From assembly GCF_037975245.1 (NCBI RefSeq), contig NC_092566.1:18077001-18137000 (forward strand): a stretch of DNA of 60,000 nt, written 5' to 3'. The notes beneath the pieces were generated by a model, which ran no database searches, was not told the origin of the DNA, and saw only the letters and a list, made by a program, of their open reading frames with translations. The stretch is from Apostichopus japonicus. Its lineage: Eukaryota; Echinodermata; Holothuroidea; Aspidochirotida; Stichopodidae. Of the stretch, positions 1 through 12,069 are shown piece by piece; position 1 is the first letter of the stretch; each line of letters starts with the position of its first letter. The translations under genes and the position numbers were made by a program.

Positions 1-363
1 ACCACCATCGATCCCAGAAAAAAAACACACAGCTTGCTACTGTTGGTAATTAGACACTAGTATACAGTCAGTACATACAGCTGCGGTCAATACCCACAGC
101 AGAGTGTCTCAGGTCCAGCTAAAGATTACAAGGTATCACGTTTCATTACTGTCTGCATTTTGTAGCAACAAGAGAAAAACTTCACTTGTGAGCAACAGAA
201 AGTTAACTTTTTAAAGATGGCGGCACGCTGTTTGGGGCGAGTCTTCAATGCCTTTAAGGAAAGTATGGCTTTCAAATCTTGACAAGTGAATTTATGTAAT
301 TGCTGAAAGATGTATGGCTGTTAAAAGTCAGAAACTTTCAGTTCCTCTTTTTGTTTCAAACAG

Positions 364-3300
364 GCTGGCATGGACTTTGTCAAGAAGACCATCGGCAGAA
401 TTAAGATGAACACAAACGCAGAGGAATCCGTGAAGGAAGCAGACCTAGTGATCGAAGCTATCATCGAGAATCTCGATGTCAAGAGGGAGCTGTTTGGCAG
501 ATTAGACAAGGCCGCCAAATCGTAAGGGAAATTTTCATTTTGGACTCGACTTAGATATTGCAAATGATCCCAGGAATAACCGTGTGATTTTATAACAAAC
601 GAAAAAAAAGACTTTTATGATTGTGGGAATATTATCTGTAAACACTACTATAAAAAGCCAAAAGGTGACAGTTCCTCTCAGATTGGAAGTTAATGTCAGG
701 AAGGTCTTTGGCTTCATTCACCAGTGCCTTCCCAATTGCTAATGTTAGGAAATAAAGTAATGTCTGTTATCTATGGCTTGTGAGGGCTTGCCAAGATGAA
801 TGCACTGATGAAAGGAGAATGGCATGAGGGGATTTAAGGGGATGGGGATGGGGGGTAAGGGGAGGGGTGTAACAAAAGGGGTGGAAGTTGAGAGTAAACA
901 GCAATACCATTTGTAACAGTGTACAGTATAAAGGTGAGGTAGAGATGCTCCTCTGTGATAATAATTGAGCCAGTGTAATACACTCTCGTTCTCCTAAAGT
1001 TGCTTTTGTCGATTTTCAGTTCCACCATCTTTGCGAGCAACACGTCATCACTACCAATCACAGACATCGCCGCTGCGGTCGAGAGAAGGGACCGCTTTGG
1101 AGGTCTCCATTTTTTCAATCCTGTGCCTGTTATGAAACTAGTTGAGGTAAGAGCACGCACTTGGGTTTACTTTGAAAAGTTGTAACATCTTATTCCTGCC
1201 CTCTCCATGACTCCTCCCCCTCCCCCCTGCCACCACCCCCACCTCCTCTTCTCCTCAACCTCTTGATAGTTACATTAAGGGTTCGATGTGGCAGGGATGG
1301 AGAAAGGAGGGAGGTGTTAAACAAGAGCCATGAAGTACGAAACAGAAATAAAGTACAGAGACGCTGTGCTCTAACTTCTGTGGGTCATACTGTACTTTTG
1401 TATAAGTCTGATTGTGTACTTTGGGAGGAAGGGTGCGGGGGGGGGGGGGAGGGGGGTGAGGAGAGGCATTGTAATCCTTGTACTTTAGAAGCCTGCAGCC
1501 CAGTTAAAAAATCCCAGCCCTGTTCAGGAGTAGACAAATGTAACCCTTGAGGCTTGTACAAAGATTGGAAAGGTGAATTGTAGCCAGTACAGGTTTCCAT
1601 AGCAATATCAGGGGCTACAATACTTACATAGTAAACAGTGTCACCACTTTGGCGTGACTATAGTGCAGCTTATGAAAATATGGAACTTTCCTGATACCTG
1701 GGTCTAACAATGTGCCATGGAATCATGTATGTAGTACTCGTTTAGCAAACCAGATCAAGTTGCTACCCAGATGCATCGATAATTCTCAAGTATCCAGTAT
1801 TTTCAGGATGCTAGGACCAACTAAATGCATGAACCTTTGCTAAATGTAATTTACTGTATTACAACTCTGGTTTGAGGTGTCATCATTGATATCATTTGAT
1901 TGATTCCAAATTGTCAGATGCCTTTATGGATATTTTCAAGCCCCTTTCATTTTTTTACTTTGCATAGGTTATTAGAACCGAGGAAACCAGCGATGACACT
2001 TATAACTCTTTAATGGCATTTTCAGAAGCATTGGGGAAAACCCCAGTTACCTGTAAGGTAAGCGATTACTCTTATCCATCACCATGACAACATGTTACAT
2101 TAGTATGTATGTATGTATTTTAGATCCTCCTGCAAGCAGGAACTCACGAAGAAGCCATCATTGGCTTATCAAAGCTGCAAGCTGACCAAAGTCAGTCTCT
2201 TAGATTCATATTTAATGTCCATACTTATGAATTGTCAATTGTCAACAACTCTGTAACTGGACGACATACATTAATCTTGGAGTGAATCCAACTCGGGACC
2301 TTATGATTGAAAGGCAACGGCGTTAACCACTGAGCTAACACTCCTAAACTATGAAACCAAACAACAATGGAACCAAAAATGAAACCTATGAAACAACAAT
2401 GAAACCTAACAACTATGAAACCAAACATCTATGGTGTGAGTTCATTTATGCAAATTAGGTCTCTTTAGCTGTTCTTAGGACTTTACTTCTTGTATTTGTT
2501 GAATAAATGAATAGACAAAAGCTCATGTCATCATCGTTAGTACCTAATACTAACCTCTACAGTTTCAGTTTAGTTGATTTATTTCCAGTATAAATATAAA
2601 TATTCATAAAAAGGACATCAAAAAATTCAAAAAGTACATTACGAAAATTGAAGATGAATTAGTAAAAAGTTCATTTAAACATAAAATTAAAATATGAATA
2701 TTAGTATAGAAAATAGAAAATTAAATATTTAAACACATTTACTGAATATTAAAATTACAATAAAGGTTTAACTTTGCCATTTTGATTATATATAGAGCAG
2801 CTTGGTATACAAATGAATTTTTGTAAGCACATATTCTGTATTTGGGAGAAACCACCCACTTGATACTGTTACAAAACTGCACTTTGTACCTAAGAAAAGA
2901 ATTACAGAGGGGCTTGGGGTGGGAAAGGGGTGCAGAAGGGGGGTAGGGAATAAAGAATCAGAAATTCATAAGTCAATTTGGGGCTAAAATGAAAGAACTG
3001 TTACTCCTCTAAAATACTCCTGCAACCAAAAATGCTTATTAAAAATTTAAAAAATCAACGTAGTTGTACATAATGCCATTGTCTGCCACATTTTGAAATA
3101 GTCTAAATTATATTTTCTATCATTCTATTTTTGTCCATCTTAAGAGTATGCATATTCATGAGTTAATTTGCATAGAATTTGTGAGTTTGCTGCAAATAAA
3201 AGTTCCTGCAGGCTGCAGTCATTTGTTTGTCAGCACGACACCTATTTTGTGTAGAGTCGGTCATGTGTTGGACCTCGGGGGCGGTATTCCGTATATAAGT

Positions 3301-6300
3301 GTGATTGTTCACACTTACTAAAATGAAGCCTCTGTGCAGTAAAGTGTTCGGTTTGGAGACCGATGACAATGTGACAAGGAATTTCTCGAAGCTCCTTTGT
3401 GTGTTTTGTTCCAGTTGCTATAAAGTAAATACAATACCCATTTTCATAACAGTGTCTTTTTGTGCACAACTTGTTTTTGCCAAAATATTTGTACCATAAA
3501 AAGTGATTGATTTAACGTTAGAACAAGAAGCATCCAAGCTTGCAAATTGATTTTAAATTTGTTACCAGGAGCTGATCTGATCAGAAATAAGTCTTTCAGG
3601 ATATAGTTAGTCAAACATAGGCCAGTTATTAGAGACTCTCTTGTGTTTGTACTTGCAGTATTGTTAAGCCACATTACTTGTAGTTCTGTCCCAAGAACTG
3701 CTGCGCTCAGTTGTACAAAACACTGAAGCTTTTCCTGAACATCTTTTGAGTGCAGAGATGCATGTTGGTTATCCAGTAAAGTTTCTGTCCATTGTCGTGA
3801 AGCCTTGACCTTGACCTTTAGCATAGGCCTACAGTAATCTCCACAAAGTACAAGTTTCTTCTTGGTTCTACCATATTTCAATAATTTTATGGCAGCCTTT
3901 ACAAGTTCCTTGCCAAATAAATGTAGTATTTGTTGGTATGGTTAACAGAGGTTAGCGCCACAGATATGCATGGAGATAGATATGATGTATGACACTGCGT
4001 TTTTTTTTTTACGAATCACCTACAGTAAATAAAATCCAATTAAAATCAACTCTTTGCCTTTGGTTACAACAGTATAATAGGTCGATATTATTATATTACA
4101 ACCTGCATTTGTCTACTCATGCTTACATCATGTCTACCAGAGCATGAGAACGTTAACAAAGGTAGTGCACAATATCTATAGAGTAAGGCAAAGTAGATAT
4201 ATTTTACAATGACAACCTTGTAAACTACTGTGGAGGGAAAAATAACTAGAAAACCAGTGTAGTCTGCCTGTAGTCTGCTCTGTCATGATGTTATGTCAGT
4301 TATGTCATTAACGTTCTTAGTATTACGTCTGCATTGATACAGTATAGCACCTAATGCAAAACTTAGATGTACTGTACATGTGAGCAGTGGGGAGTATGGG
4401 GGGGGGGTGGGAGATTGGGGATTATCCAATAGTCAGATTAGTGAAGAACCTAGGGGCCCTCAAAGTCAAGGAATATAATCCAGCACTGTGTGCATGTATT
4501 AAGTGGAGTTTGTATGACAAGCTGTGATATTGTGTCTGTGCAAAATTTTAATTTCTCTTTCCAAGGGGTCATCATATGTTATAATTCATTAGTTAGCTTA
4601 ATTAACTTTGAGAATATCGAAACGTAACCTACAAAGAGATGTAGTTATGTGCTCAAATGTCTTGTATGATAAAAAGGAGACATTCTGGTTTTTTTGCAGA
4701 CCTCAGTTTGCTCGGTGATATCTTCCTGTTAAACATAATCTGTTTTCTTTAAGAATCACATTTAATAACTAATTAATGATATTTCTTACTATTATACTAT
4801 AAAATAACATACAAAGAGTCACTATGGTAGCAATGTTCACATGTTTTTTTGTTTGTTTTTGTTTTTGCAGGACACTCCAGGGTTTATAGTCAATCGGCTG
4901 CTAGTGCCTTACTTAGTGGAATCTGTCAGATTGATTGAGAGAGGTTGGTCTCAAGGATCGTTTATTTATTTATCTCAGAAATGTAGTAATTATCCTGGAT
5001 TATTGATTAATTATTTATTATGGATTATTGATTAATTAAATAAGTTTAACGGTCTCCCAGGTCGTTGAAGATACTTCTGTCCAGACGACCAAAAATCAGC
5101 TTTGGAAGTTGTCTGGGGGACGAGTAATTGTTTGACATCAAAATCAGCTTACATTGGACCAATGAAAAAAAAACCCAAAATGATAAATTTGTACCACCCT
5201 CCATCACCACGGTGATACTGAAATAAAATGATGATTCATCTCATGCATGTCTTTCATCGTTCAGGAGAGATATTGTTTTGTTTTGCAACATTTATGATTC
5301 TGTTTGAGTGGATGAATTGTCTTCAAATGATGTCATATTTACAATATGATTTCATATTCACTGGCATAAATGAATGTAATGTTAACAAGCAGTATTCTCT
5401 CCTATATGGGGGCTGGTATATCTGGTACATACTCCTCAGTTGTGCTTTTCATTCCTTTTCTAAGTTTTTGGTTGGTATTTCCCTAAAATCTGATCCTTTT
5501 GGAATTGTTTTGCAGAGATGATTATTCAACGTTATTTGCAAGTCATTGACACTAAACAAAGGAAGGTTTAACTCAATGACCAAGATGGTGTCACTTACAA
5601 ATATATAACCAAATCTTAATATGACAATAAAAGGTGAACAGGATATGGATTTTTAACTGAGTGGTTCAGAAAAGGTATATTGAAACCGAAACAATCAAAT
5701 TCCTGTGCCTAGAATATCCTTTCGAATGGCTTTCAGGAAACTTGAAGTAATTGTAGATTCATTTCCAAAGACTGTTGACTGCAAATTCTGTAAGGGGAAA
5801 CTCTTCAGGGAAGTTTGTACCATAAACTTCTTCCATGAAATTGTTTGTGAAGAATGCCAGATTGTATCTAGTGTCGATAACTTCCTCTGAAGAAGTTCCT
5901 GCTGGGCCCAAAGCTCCAGACCCAATACTGGTATATCTACCTTTGCCTTCAAATTAATCTTTCATCCTAATGAACGTAACTTTTGGTTCAATGCAAAAAC
6001 GTTGTTTCCCCTGAATTTTCTCTTATTTTTTTAAGGTGATGCATCTCCACGCGATGTGGACATCGCAATGAAACTGGGCGCAGGGTATCCCATGGGACCG
6101 TTTGAACTTTTAGACTATGTTGGATTGGATACAACCAAATTCATTATGGATGGTAGGTCTTTTCCTGTTATGTGTAATATCTTATTAATCCCCCCCCCCC
6201 CAAAAAAAAAATTTAACGTTTGTCTTTAATGCCCATATCAATTGGATGTAAGCTTAATCTTTAATCTTAAGTACAGATGTAAAATGAATAAAAAAAATGT

Positions 6301-6791
6301 CTTGAGAAATTTGTTTAAGTAACAATATGCATGAAATTGATGTAAATTTAAAATTATAGATAAAGTCGTAACAAGTGACTTCGATCTTTCGGTCAAGTCG
6401 AGACATGACCAGTAATTATCCTCTCTTCGAGTTGAGAGAACGACTTGAGTCATTCAACGTAGGAAAGCAAGGTTTTTTTTCTTTCAATTTCTTCACTTTT
6501 GCAATTTTATGAATTGAGTCCTGAAATGTTACAATTACACTGGAGTTTTAGGCACCCTTTAACTATCCCTTCCTTTCAAACTACGTAACCCTTTAATTCT
6601 TGTCTTTGGGTTCACTCGTTCTCGTATAAAAAAAGTCCTTAACAATCCTTATTTACTTTTGTCTTCAAGGTTGGCATGAGAAGTTCCCCGACAACCCTCT
6701 CTTCAACACCAGCGAAAAGTTGACCAAATTAGTCGAAGAAGGCAAGCTAGGAGTGAAGAGTGGAGAAGGTTTCTACTCGTATAAGAAGTAA
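364..6791 (+). CDS. HADH: Mitochondrial (short-chain) 3-hydroxyacyl-CoA dehydrogenase, 3' six coding exons
   Basis: The enzyme oxidises L-3-hydroxyacyl-CoA to 3-ketoacyl-CoA with NAD+ in the mitochondrial matrix, the third step of fatty-acid beta-oxidation. Coding exons read as 364-521, 1020-1146, 1968-2057, 4871-4943, 6036-6152 and 6670-6791 (stop TAA 6789-6791). All have AG/GT borders and matching phases. Exon 1020-1146 carries SNTSSL and the family signature [15 protein letters not shown]: its His (codon 1108-1110) and its final Glu (1144-1146) correspond to the catalytic His/Glu pair. [11 protein letters not shown] follows at 4871 with the conserved Asn, then the C-terminal domain ([18 protein letters not shown]) that forms the dimer. 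It ends [13 protein letters not shown], as family members do. The Rossmann GxGxxG start and transit peptide are missing because the gene begins left of the window. No frame damage is seen. Identification is secure; the exact 5' edge of the first visible exon is by splice motif only. Confidence 0.95.
2058..4870 (+). other. Large HADH intron
   Basis: This 2.8-kb intron separates the exon ending in PVTCK from the one starting DTPGF. It holds a tRNA-like SINE remnant with a short AACAATGAAACC-type tandem repeat (2279-2430), AT-rich simple sequence (2570-2770), purine-rich stretches and a T-rich tract before the acceptor at 4869-4870. I see no exon in it. Confidence 0.8.
2279..2344 (-). repeat. 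tRNA-derived SINE head or tRNA pseudogene
   Basis: Read on the minus strand, 66 nt begin GGAGTGTTAGCTCAGTGG (a good A-box) and end with a GAGTTGGATTC B-box-like segment and ACTCC, which pairs with the GGAGT start. The anticodon arm is irregular and the total length is short for a working tRNA, so I call it a SINE head or pseudogene. A tandem AAACAACAATG/GAAACC repeat of about 80 bp flanks it (2350-2430). Confidence 0.55.
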
Positions 6792-9321
6792 AGAGCGACA
6801 ACAACAAAAATATAAAAAATTGACTTGATTATGTTATATTCACAACAGACTGCTTTTAATCAAAGACGTTTGATGTTTCGGACATTATCTACCTCCCTCA
6901 CTTGGAACTCTTTTTTGACCAATTGTTAAATTATCGATGTAGCGTTCAGACTCTTTTGGTATCATCGATTTCATGGTGGTTTGGTTTTAACACCAAGATT
7001 TTTGGAGGTCCAACCTTTTCTCTTCGATATTTTGCGTGGGCAAATTTTCCTGACTGGACAGCTGTACTCATATTTTTGTACTTCTATTTTGATGTAATTA
7101 TTCTGAGTCTTACAACATATTAGAGTGAAAACGTTGTGATATAGATTTTGGCTGGCAAGTCCAGTTCAACTGAGTAATATTAAAGTGATGGACCCAACGG
7201 GATATTTCTAGTTGTTTGTAGTTTGTTGAAAACAAATCCACATCAGACTGGTTTGCTTACTCACTGTCGACTACAAAACAAAACAAAATTATCAGGTGTG
7301 TTACAGAGAAATGAGTGACTTTCGTGCAGTTTTTGTTAAGCCATAGTGATTTGTTCTCATACTGTCACCCTTTTCAGGATTTTCCTTCAAAATGATTCAG
7401 CCTTTGAATTTGGCAAACAGTGAACAATTTCGGAAGTGATTTCTGTCATAATTTGGGTCGTGTTGCCAGATACCTTAATATGCCAAACGTTAAAATGTGT
7501 TAGTAGTGCATGCAACTGTGCATAATTATTAAGAATGAATTAGGGAGAGAAATTCATTCACTTTGTTTGAAGTCTTAAAGAAATTGGTTGATGCCAACGA
7601 AGGAAAGCATTATTTATATGTACGACACACATTTGTAAGACAAACATACATACATATATACACACACACACACACACAGACATGTATAAACAGATATGTA
7701 AATGAGCTCTTGTCAAGATGACCCTGAGAACAGATGAAAATGGTACACCAACAAAATTTGCATTTTGCCAATTTTTGCTATTGGTTTCTTTCATTCCAGT
7801 ATAATGACAAAATTGAGAATGATTACTAAATAAATCTTTAAAAATAAAATGAAAATAAAAAAAGGAACATAAGTGTATTTATTACTTATTTTTGTTATGC
7901 TCTGTGTATGAAAGTCTGCACCAAACAGATTACTGTATTAATTGCGGTGGGGGTGTGGGTGGGGTGATGAATTTTGCAGTATTATTAATGACCTGTTCCA
8001 AAAGAAGACCCAGCCATGTTGATATGCAAGATAGTGAATAGTACTCAATGTACATAATGAAGCGCCTAATACATCATTGCCACATATACCTATAACAACA
8101 ATGTAATAGCTGCAACCTCTTACAGCGTAATAAATAACTGACAAAATGCATGGTGCAATTACTGCAAACAAATTGAAGTTGGTGAAAGAGAACGCTAATA
8201 TTTCCAACTATAAACATACTACCCCTTGAAGACTAAATCAAGACTAAATCAGCAATCATAATGCTAACATGTCTCTCTTAACAGCTGCATATGAAACAAG
8301 ACTGCCGATAAAATACATCCGATTAAGAAGCGAGAGAATATTAACTCACTGACTTATACAATTCATATGCGATTGTGTATATCCGCTGCGAATGCATATG
8401 AATTGCGATTGTTGTATAATAGTTGATAAACATTCACATAACTGAATAACGATCGCATACGTTTGGTAATTTCTTTACAAATGGCGTTCCATACTTTAAA
8501 ACCATAATTCCCACCGCACACTACACCACAGATCACAATCGACTAACTCGTTTGTCGTTACGTGTATAATCGGTCAGTATGCGTCGGGTCGTTAACAGCA
8601 AAAAGCGGGCCGTTGTATTCGCTGATTGGCCGGTCGATGTGCGGGAGTCGATCGTAGCTCTATTAGTCTTTCACTATAACGATCTAGTTGATCCGGGTCG
8701 GGACCAGTCGTACAGAGTGTGGTGTGTTTAAGATTACACTGGCAAAGTGTACAGCTCCATTAGTAAAGGTGTGTCACGATGGTGCTAACCCCCTCCCCCT
8801 CCCCTGCCCCATTCCAGTCCCCTCTCGCCCCTCCCACTAATATTCTTGACAGGTGTAACTTGAGTTCCTTATTTAACGTGTTCTGTTACTCGCAGTCCTT
8901 AGCAATTGAGTAAGTAAATGCACCCCTTTACCACATATCGGTATACGAACATTAAACTTTCAGGAAATTTGCATTTTATGCTAATAGCTTCACACTCCAC
9001 TCTGTAATAATTAAACTACATCACAGTTTGGTATAGTTTTTTTTTACATACTGTAAGTATTTCTTAGGAAACGTCACCCAAGATGGTTTGGGTACTACAT
9101 CCAAAGAACTTCTTACGGCCGTCTGCGATTGTGCTTGGTATTACGTCAACTTCCGCCAAGTGAAGTATCTCGAGTTTTAAATACAATTAGGCCTATATTG
9201 ACATATATTTAACTGTTAAGTATCGTAAATAGAAAGGTTAGGCAACCATATTAGTTTCGTCATAGTACTGATCATCAGAAGTCTACTGAGCGGCTATATC
9301 TCTTCATTGTAATACGGATCA
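6792..9321. other. Convergent intergenic region between HADH and the Ig receptor
   Basis: This contains the HADH 3' UTR and the receptor 3' UTR. AATAAA-like words cluster near 7825-7860 and could end the HADH transcript. A (CA)n microsatellite lies at 7657-7679. No further gene is recognisable. Confidence 0.6.
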
Positions 9322-10956
9322 TTAAACTTGATAATCCGCTAACCCCATTGCAAGGTTCGCCATCCCAATTGGTGGAAAGTCATAGTCATGCGCCTCATCT
9401 TCTCTATCCACTGTATCGTAATCCTCTTCTCCTGCCGGTGTATGTTGATCCTCTCCAACTGGCGGTGTATCGTAATCCTCATCTGCCGATTGATGGTCAA
9501 CGTCTCCACCTGGCGAGTTTTCGTAATTTTCTCCTGCCGGTGTATGGTCATCCTCTCCACCTGTCGATGTATCGTAAAACTCTTCTGCCGGTGTATGGTT
9601 AACGTCTCCAGCTGGCGGTATATCATAACGTTCTCCTGCCGGTGTATGGTAACCCTCTTCTGCAGGTCTAAGGTAAAGAGCGCTGGGCTCCGTTTGGTAC
9701 CTTGGATACATGTTGGACTCGTTGTCACTAATTATGTCTCCTTTCGCGGCATTGCTCGTTGAAGGCGGCGGTTTATGCCTTTGTCTACCAACTTTTCCGC
9801 AGCAACACTTGTAAATAACGATGAGGATGAATATGAATACTACAGTACCTGCAATTCCGCCGACAACTGCCACAGATATAATAAATGGAAGCATAGACGT
9901 ACCATCATCTTCATCGTCCGGATTCGTGCATCCACCGAACCTCCTCAATTGATAACTTTTTGATAAATTCTGATTTGCCAATGAGGTATAACAAACTACT
10001 TCCTCCTCATCATCAATTGAATTGGCGGGAAACTTGAACATCGAATATAATCCTGACTCCTCTATGGTGTAATCATCAACATCTTCCGGTATCCTCCAGT
10101 TTATTTCAGCCTCCTCTTGGGCTGGGACGACTCTACATCTTATGGTCATTGTTTCGGGGCAATCGTCTTCGGAGACCTCTTCGATTAGAAGGAAAGAGGA
10201 TTCATATATGTAAATTGGTCCAAGAGAACACGAATATTCAGTTGTATTGGTAGTCTGATTTGCCGCCACGTCTTCCTGAACTTGCTCAGCTGCGCAATTG
10301 AACATTGAGCCATTGTGGCGCCCATCTAAGGTGGTGGTACCTGATATGACGAATGTAACTACATCCGATTTAAATTGACGGGTTATGTTTCTCAAATTTT
10401 CCAACCCAAATTCTCCGATCGATAATTGTATTTCTCTCCTTGGAGAATAATAAGGATTGTGACACATGAAATCAGCTCTGTCTCCTGCCAAATACTCTTG
10501 AGGTCCTTGTTTTTTGGCTGTACAAAATGGTTTCCTTTCTAGAATATCGAGGTTGAATTCTTCTTGTCTGGATGAATTACCCACTTCACTAAAGCATGTG
10601 TACAATCCTCTGTGATCAACTATAGATAGATTGTTGAACTCAAGTGAACAGAATGTTCCGGACGTGATATCTTCAAAATGTTTCAAGGTCACGTTCGGCG
10701 GTAACTGTATCTCTCTAGTGGCCCCTGCATCAGAGCTGCATTCGGCGATTTCTACATTATCTTTGAACCATGAAAACGTGGCATGGATTGAGTGTTCAGG
10801 AATGTGGCATAACAACAGCATCGGTATGTCCTCAAACAGTACTGGTATGTCGTTTGCTACTAGTATCTGTATGTTTTCTTTCGAGTTACAAACGAATAGG
10901 TGTGACTGAAGAAAAACGGCAAGTAAAATTATTGGAAAAGGATTTGTGTATTCCAT
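9322..10956 (-). CDS. Intronless Ig-domain type I membrane receptor with repeat-built YxxP-rich tail
   Basis: 544 codons with no intron, start ATG 10954-10956. A TTG-started extension to 10995 exists, but the ATG sits directly before a strong signal peptide (residues 1-24, IILLAVFLQSHLFVC core). The ectodomain shows a classical Ig fold: Cys50, Trp63, then DHRGLYTC ending at Cys121. A second Cys-bearing module follows (Cys145/165/221) and a third (Cys274, Trp287, Cys322), with at least seven NxS/T glycosylation sites. One membrane helix spans about 356-382, followed by KCCCGK. The cytoplasmic tail (about 383-544) holds four 17-residue repeats of pattern HTPAGExYDxxPxGEDx (437-504) plus a partial fifth. 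Tyr motifs include YLRP, YHTP, YDIP, YDTP and YDFP, resembling YxxP docking sites for Crk/Abl-type SH2 domains. The C-terminus is ADYQV. A surface recognition or adhesion receptor is inferred; no family name is recognised. An uninterrupted frame this long is unusual for a multi-Ig receptor. Confidence 0.85.
   Translation of the reverse strand: MEYTNPFPIILLAVFLQSHLFVCNSKENIQILVANDIPVLFEDIPMLLLCHIPEHSIHATFSWFKDNVEIAECSSDAGATREIQLPPNVTLKHFEDITSGTFCSLEFNNLSIVDHRGLYTCFSEVGNSSRQEEFNLDILERKPFCTAKKQGPQEYLAGDRADFMCHNPYYSPRREIQLSIGEFGLENLRNITRQFKSDVVTFVISGTTTLDGRHNGSMFNCAAEQVQEDVAANQTTNTTEYSCSLGPIYIYESSFLLIEEVSEDDCPETMTIRCRVVPAQEEAEINWRIPEDVDDYTIEESGLYSMFKFPANSIDDEEEVVCYTSLANQNLSKSYQLRRFGGCTNPDDEDDGTSMLPFIISVAVVGGIAGTVVFIFILIVIYKCCCGKVGRQRHKPPPSTSNAAKGDIISDNESNMYPRYQTEPSALYLRPAEEGYHTPAGERYDIPPAGDVNHTPAEEFYDTSTGGEDDHTPAGENYENSPGGDVDHQSADEDYDTPPVGEDQHTPAGEEDYDTVDREDEAHDYDFPPIGMANLAMGLADYQV
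9445..9648 (-). repeat. 51-bp coding minisatellite (4 units) in the receptor tail
   Basis: Four consecutive 51-bp units encode 17-residue repeats beginning HTPA/HQSA, each with a central Tyr-Asp/Glu. A partial fifth unit continues to about 9415. Units differ at several positions, so the array is not a recent duplication. Because 51 is a multiple of three, stops are absent in several frames on both strands, which creates long spurious open frames here. Confidence 0.85.
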
Positions 10957-12069
10957 CTTGAATGAGGTTGCCTGTGTTTGGCATTCGCTTCGCAAAAGAA
11001 GGCAGCTATCAGTCTCGAGAGGTCAGATTTGATTGGAGACATAAAAATCTGAGACGGATTGGTGATGGTTGTCCCTCCGTCGGGTTCTTGGTTAGCTAGT
11101 ATTCGCGTGTTCTACTGTACAATTAAACGGTACAGTGTACTCTTGGAGTTGGTCAAAAACAACTTTCCTGCGTAAACTATAGACATCAATATTATACTCT
11201 GCGTTCTCAGGTCCTGCATTTGCAAAGGGAAACGCTTCACTGCCACAGAATACACAGCACTAGCTTTATGTAAAGAAGCTATATGTGACGTGTAGATTGA
11301 TACACTCCAAGCTTCATGTCATAGCAGCCTGAGGTCTATATGGTAACTTGGTGGAAACTTCCGGCAATTACAATGCAGTTACAAACAACCAGCATGATCG
11401 GCTATATATAAACTGATGAATAGATCCATTAACATTACACTGAAAACTGTCACTATCATTTGACAGAATATAGCGGTTTCTGTTAAATACTTTTACATAT
11501 GATTATGAATGAGGAGACTTGCCTCGATCGACGTTAGCTGTTGTACATAGGCCAACGTAACGCGTTCTATATTGAGTTATTTAGGTAAGGTTCCTTTTTG
11601 GTATTGCAACAGACTTGTTTGCTTGTCACGCTTGAGAGACCGCAAACAGAAATTCACAAAAGTTCGTTCTGTGACTAGCTCAAAGCCGACAGCAATAGGT
11701 TATTCCCCATTGACTTCCAAAAGTCGGCTATTATGGACAGAGTTTTTTTTTCAGGAAATTTAAAGTTAGTCCAATGGATATTAAAAGAAATATTTGTGAG
11801 CTATCATATTGTGAGGTAAACACACACACACAACAAAACGAATAGGTGAACGACAATTATTCGACACGTATTGTATGCCGACAGTATTCGGATTCAGTTA
11901 AGCACTGTGTGACCTGAGTGGAGTTCTCAGCACTCTGAAAGTCTCCCATTGCCACGAGAACTGTAAGTTCCTGTTCAACGCGTGAACTGCGATTTTCTTT
12001 CAGTAGACTAACATCTCACGATTCCTCCTCACAAACGTATACATGACAAATTTTCTTCCTCATTACGCT
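10957..12069. other. 5' flank of the Ig receptor
   Basis: About 1.1 kb between the receptor start and the minisatellite array. No coding sequence is recognised. A short (CA)n run lies at 11821-11832. Promoter elements for the minus-strand gene should lie here, but I see no TATA box I would assign. Confidence 0.5.

Noticed and set aside
3444-3881. 145-codon open frame on the minus strand inside a HADH intron
   Set aside because: No recognisable domain and no splice or start context; it lies in an intron on the opposite strand. It could be a transposon remnant but I cannot support a gene.
5695-5952. 85-codon minus-strand frame and overlapping plus-strand frame with Cys pairs (CKFC, CEEC) in a HADH intron
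   Set aside because: Single isolated frame with no homology I recognise; the Cys pairs do not form a known zinc-finger spacing.
9339-9762. Long open frames on both strands over the receptor tail
   Set aside because: Shadows caused by the 51-bp repeat, which is a multiple of three and lacks stops in several frames. Only the receptor frame has a signal peptide and a membrane span.
10957-10995. Receptor start extended 13 codons to a TTG
   Set aside because: The ATG at 10954-10956 directly precedes the signal peptide; the upstream residues would bury it.
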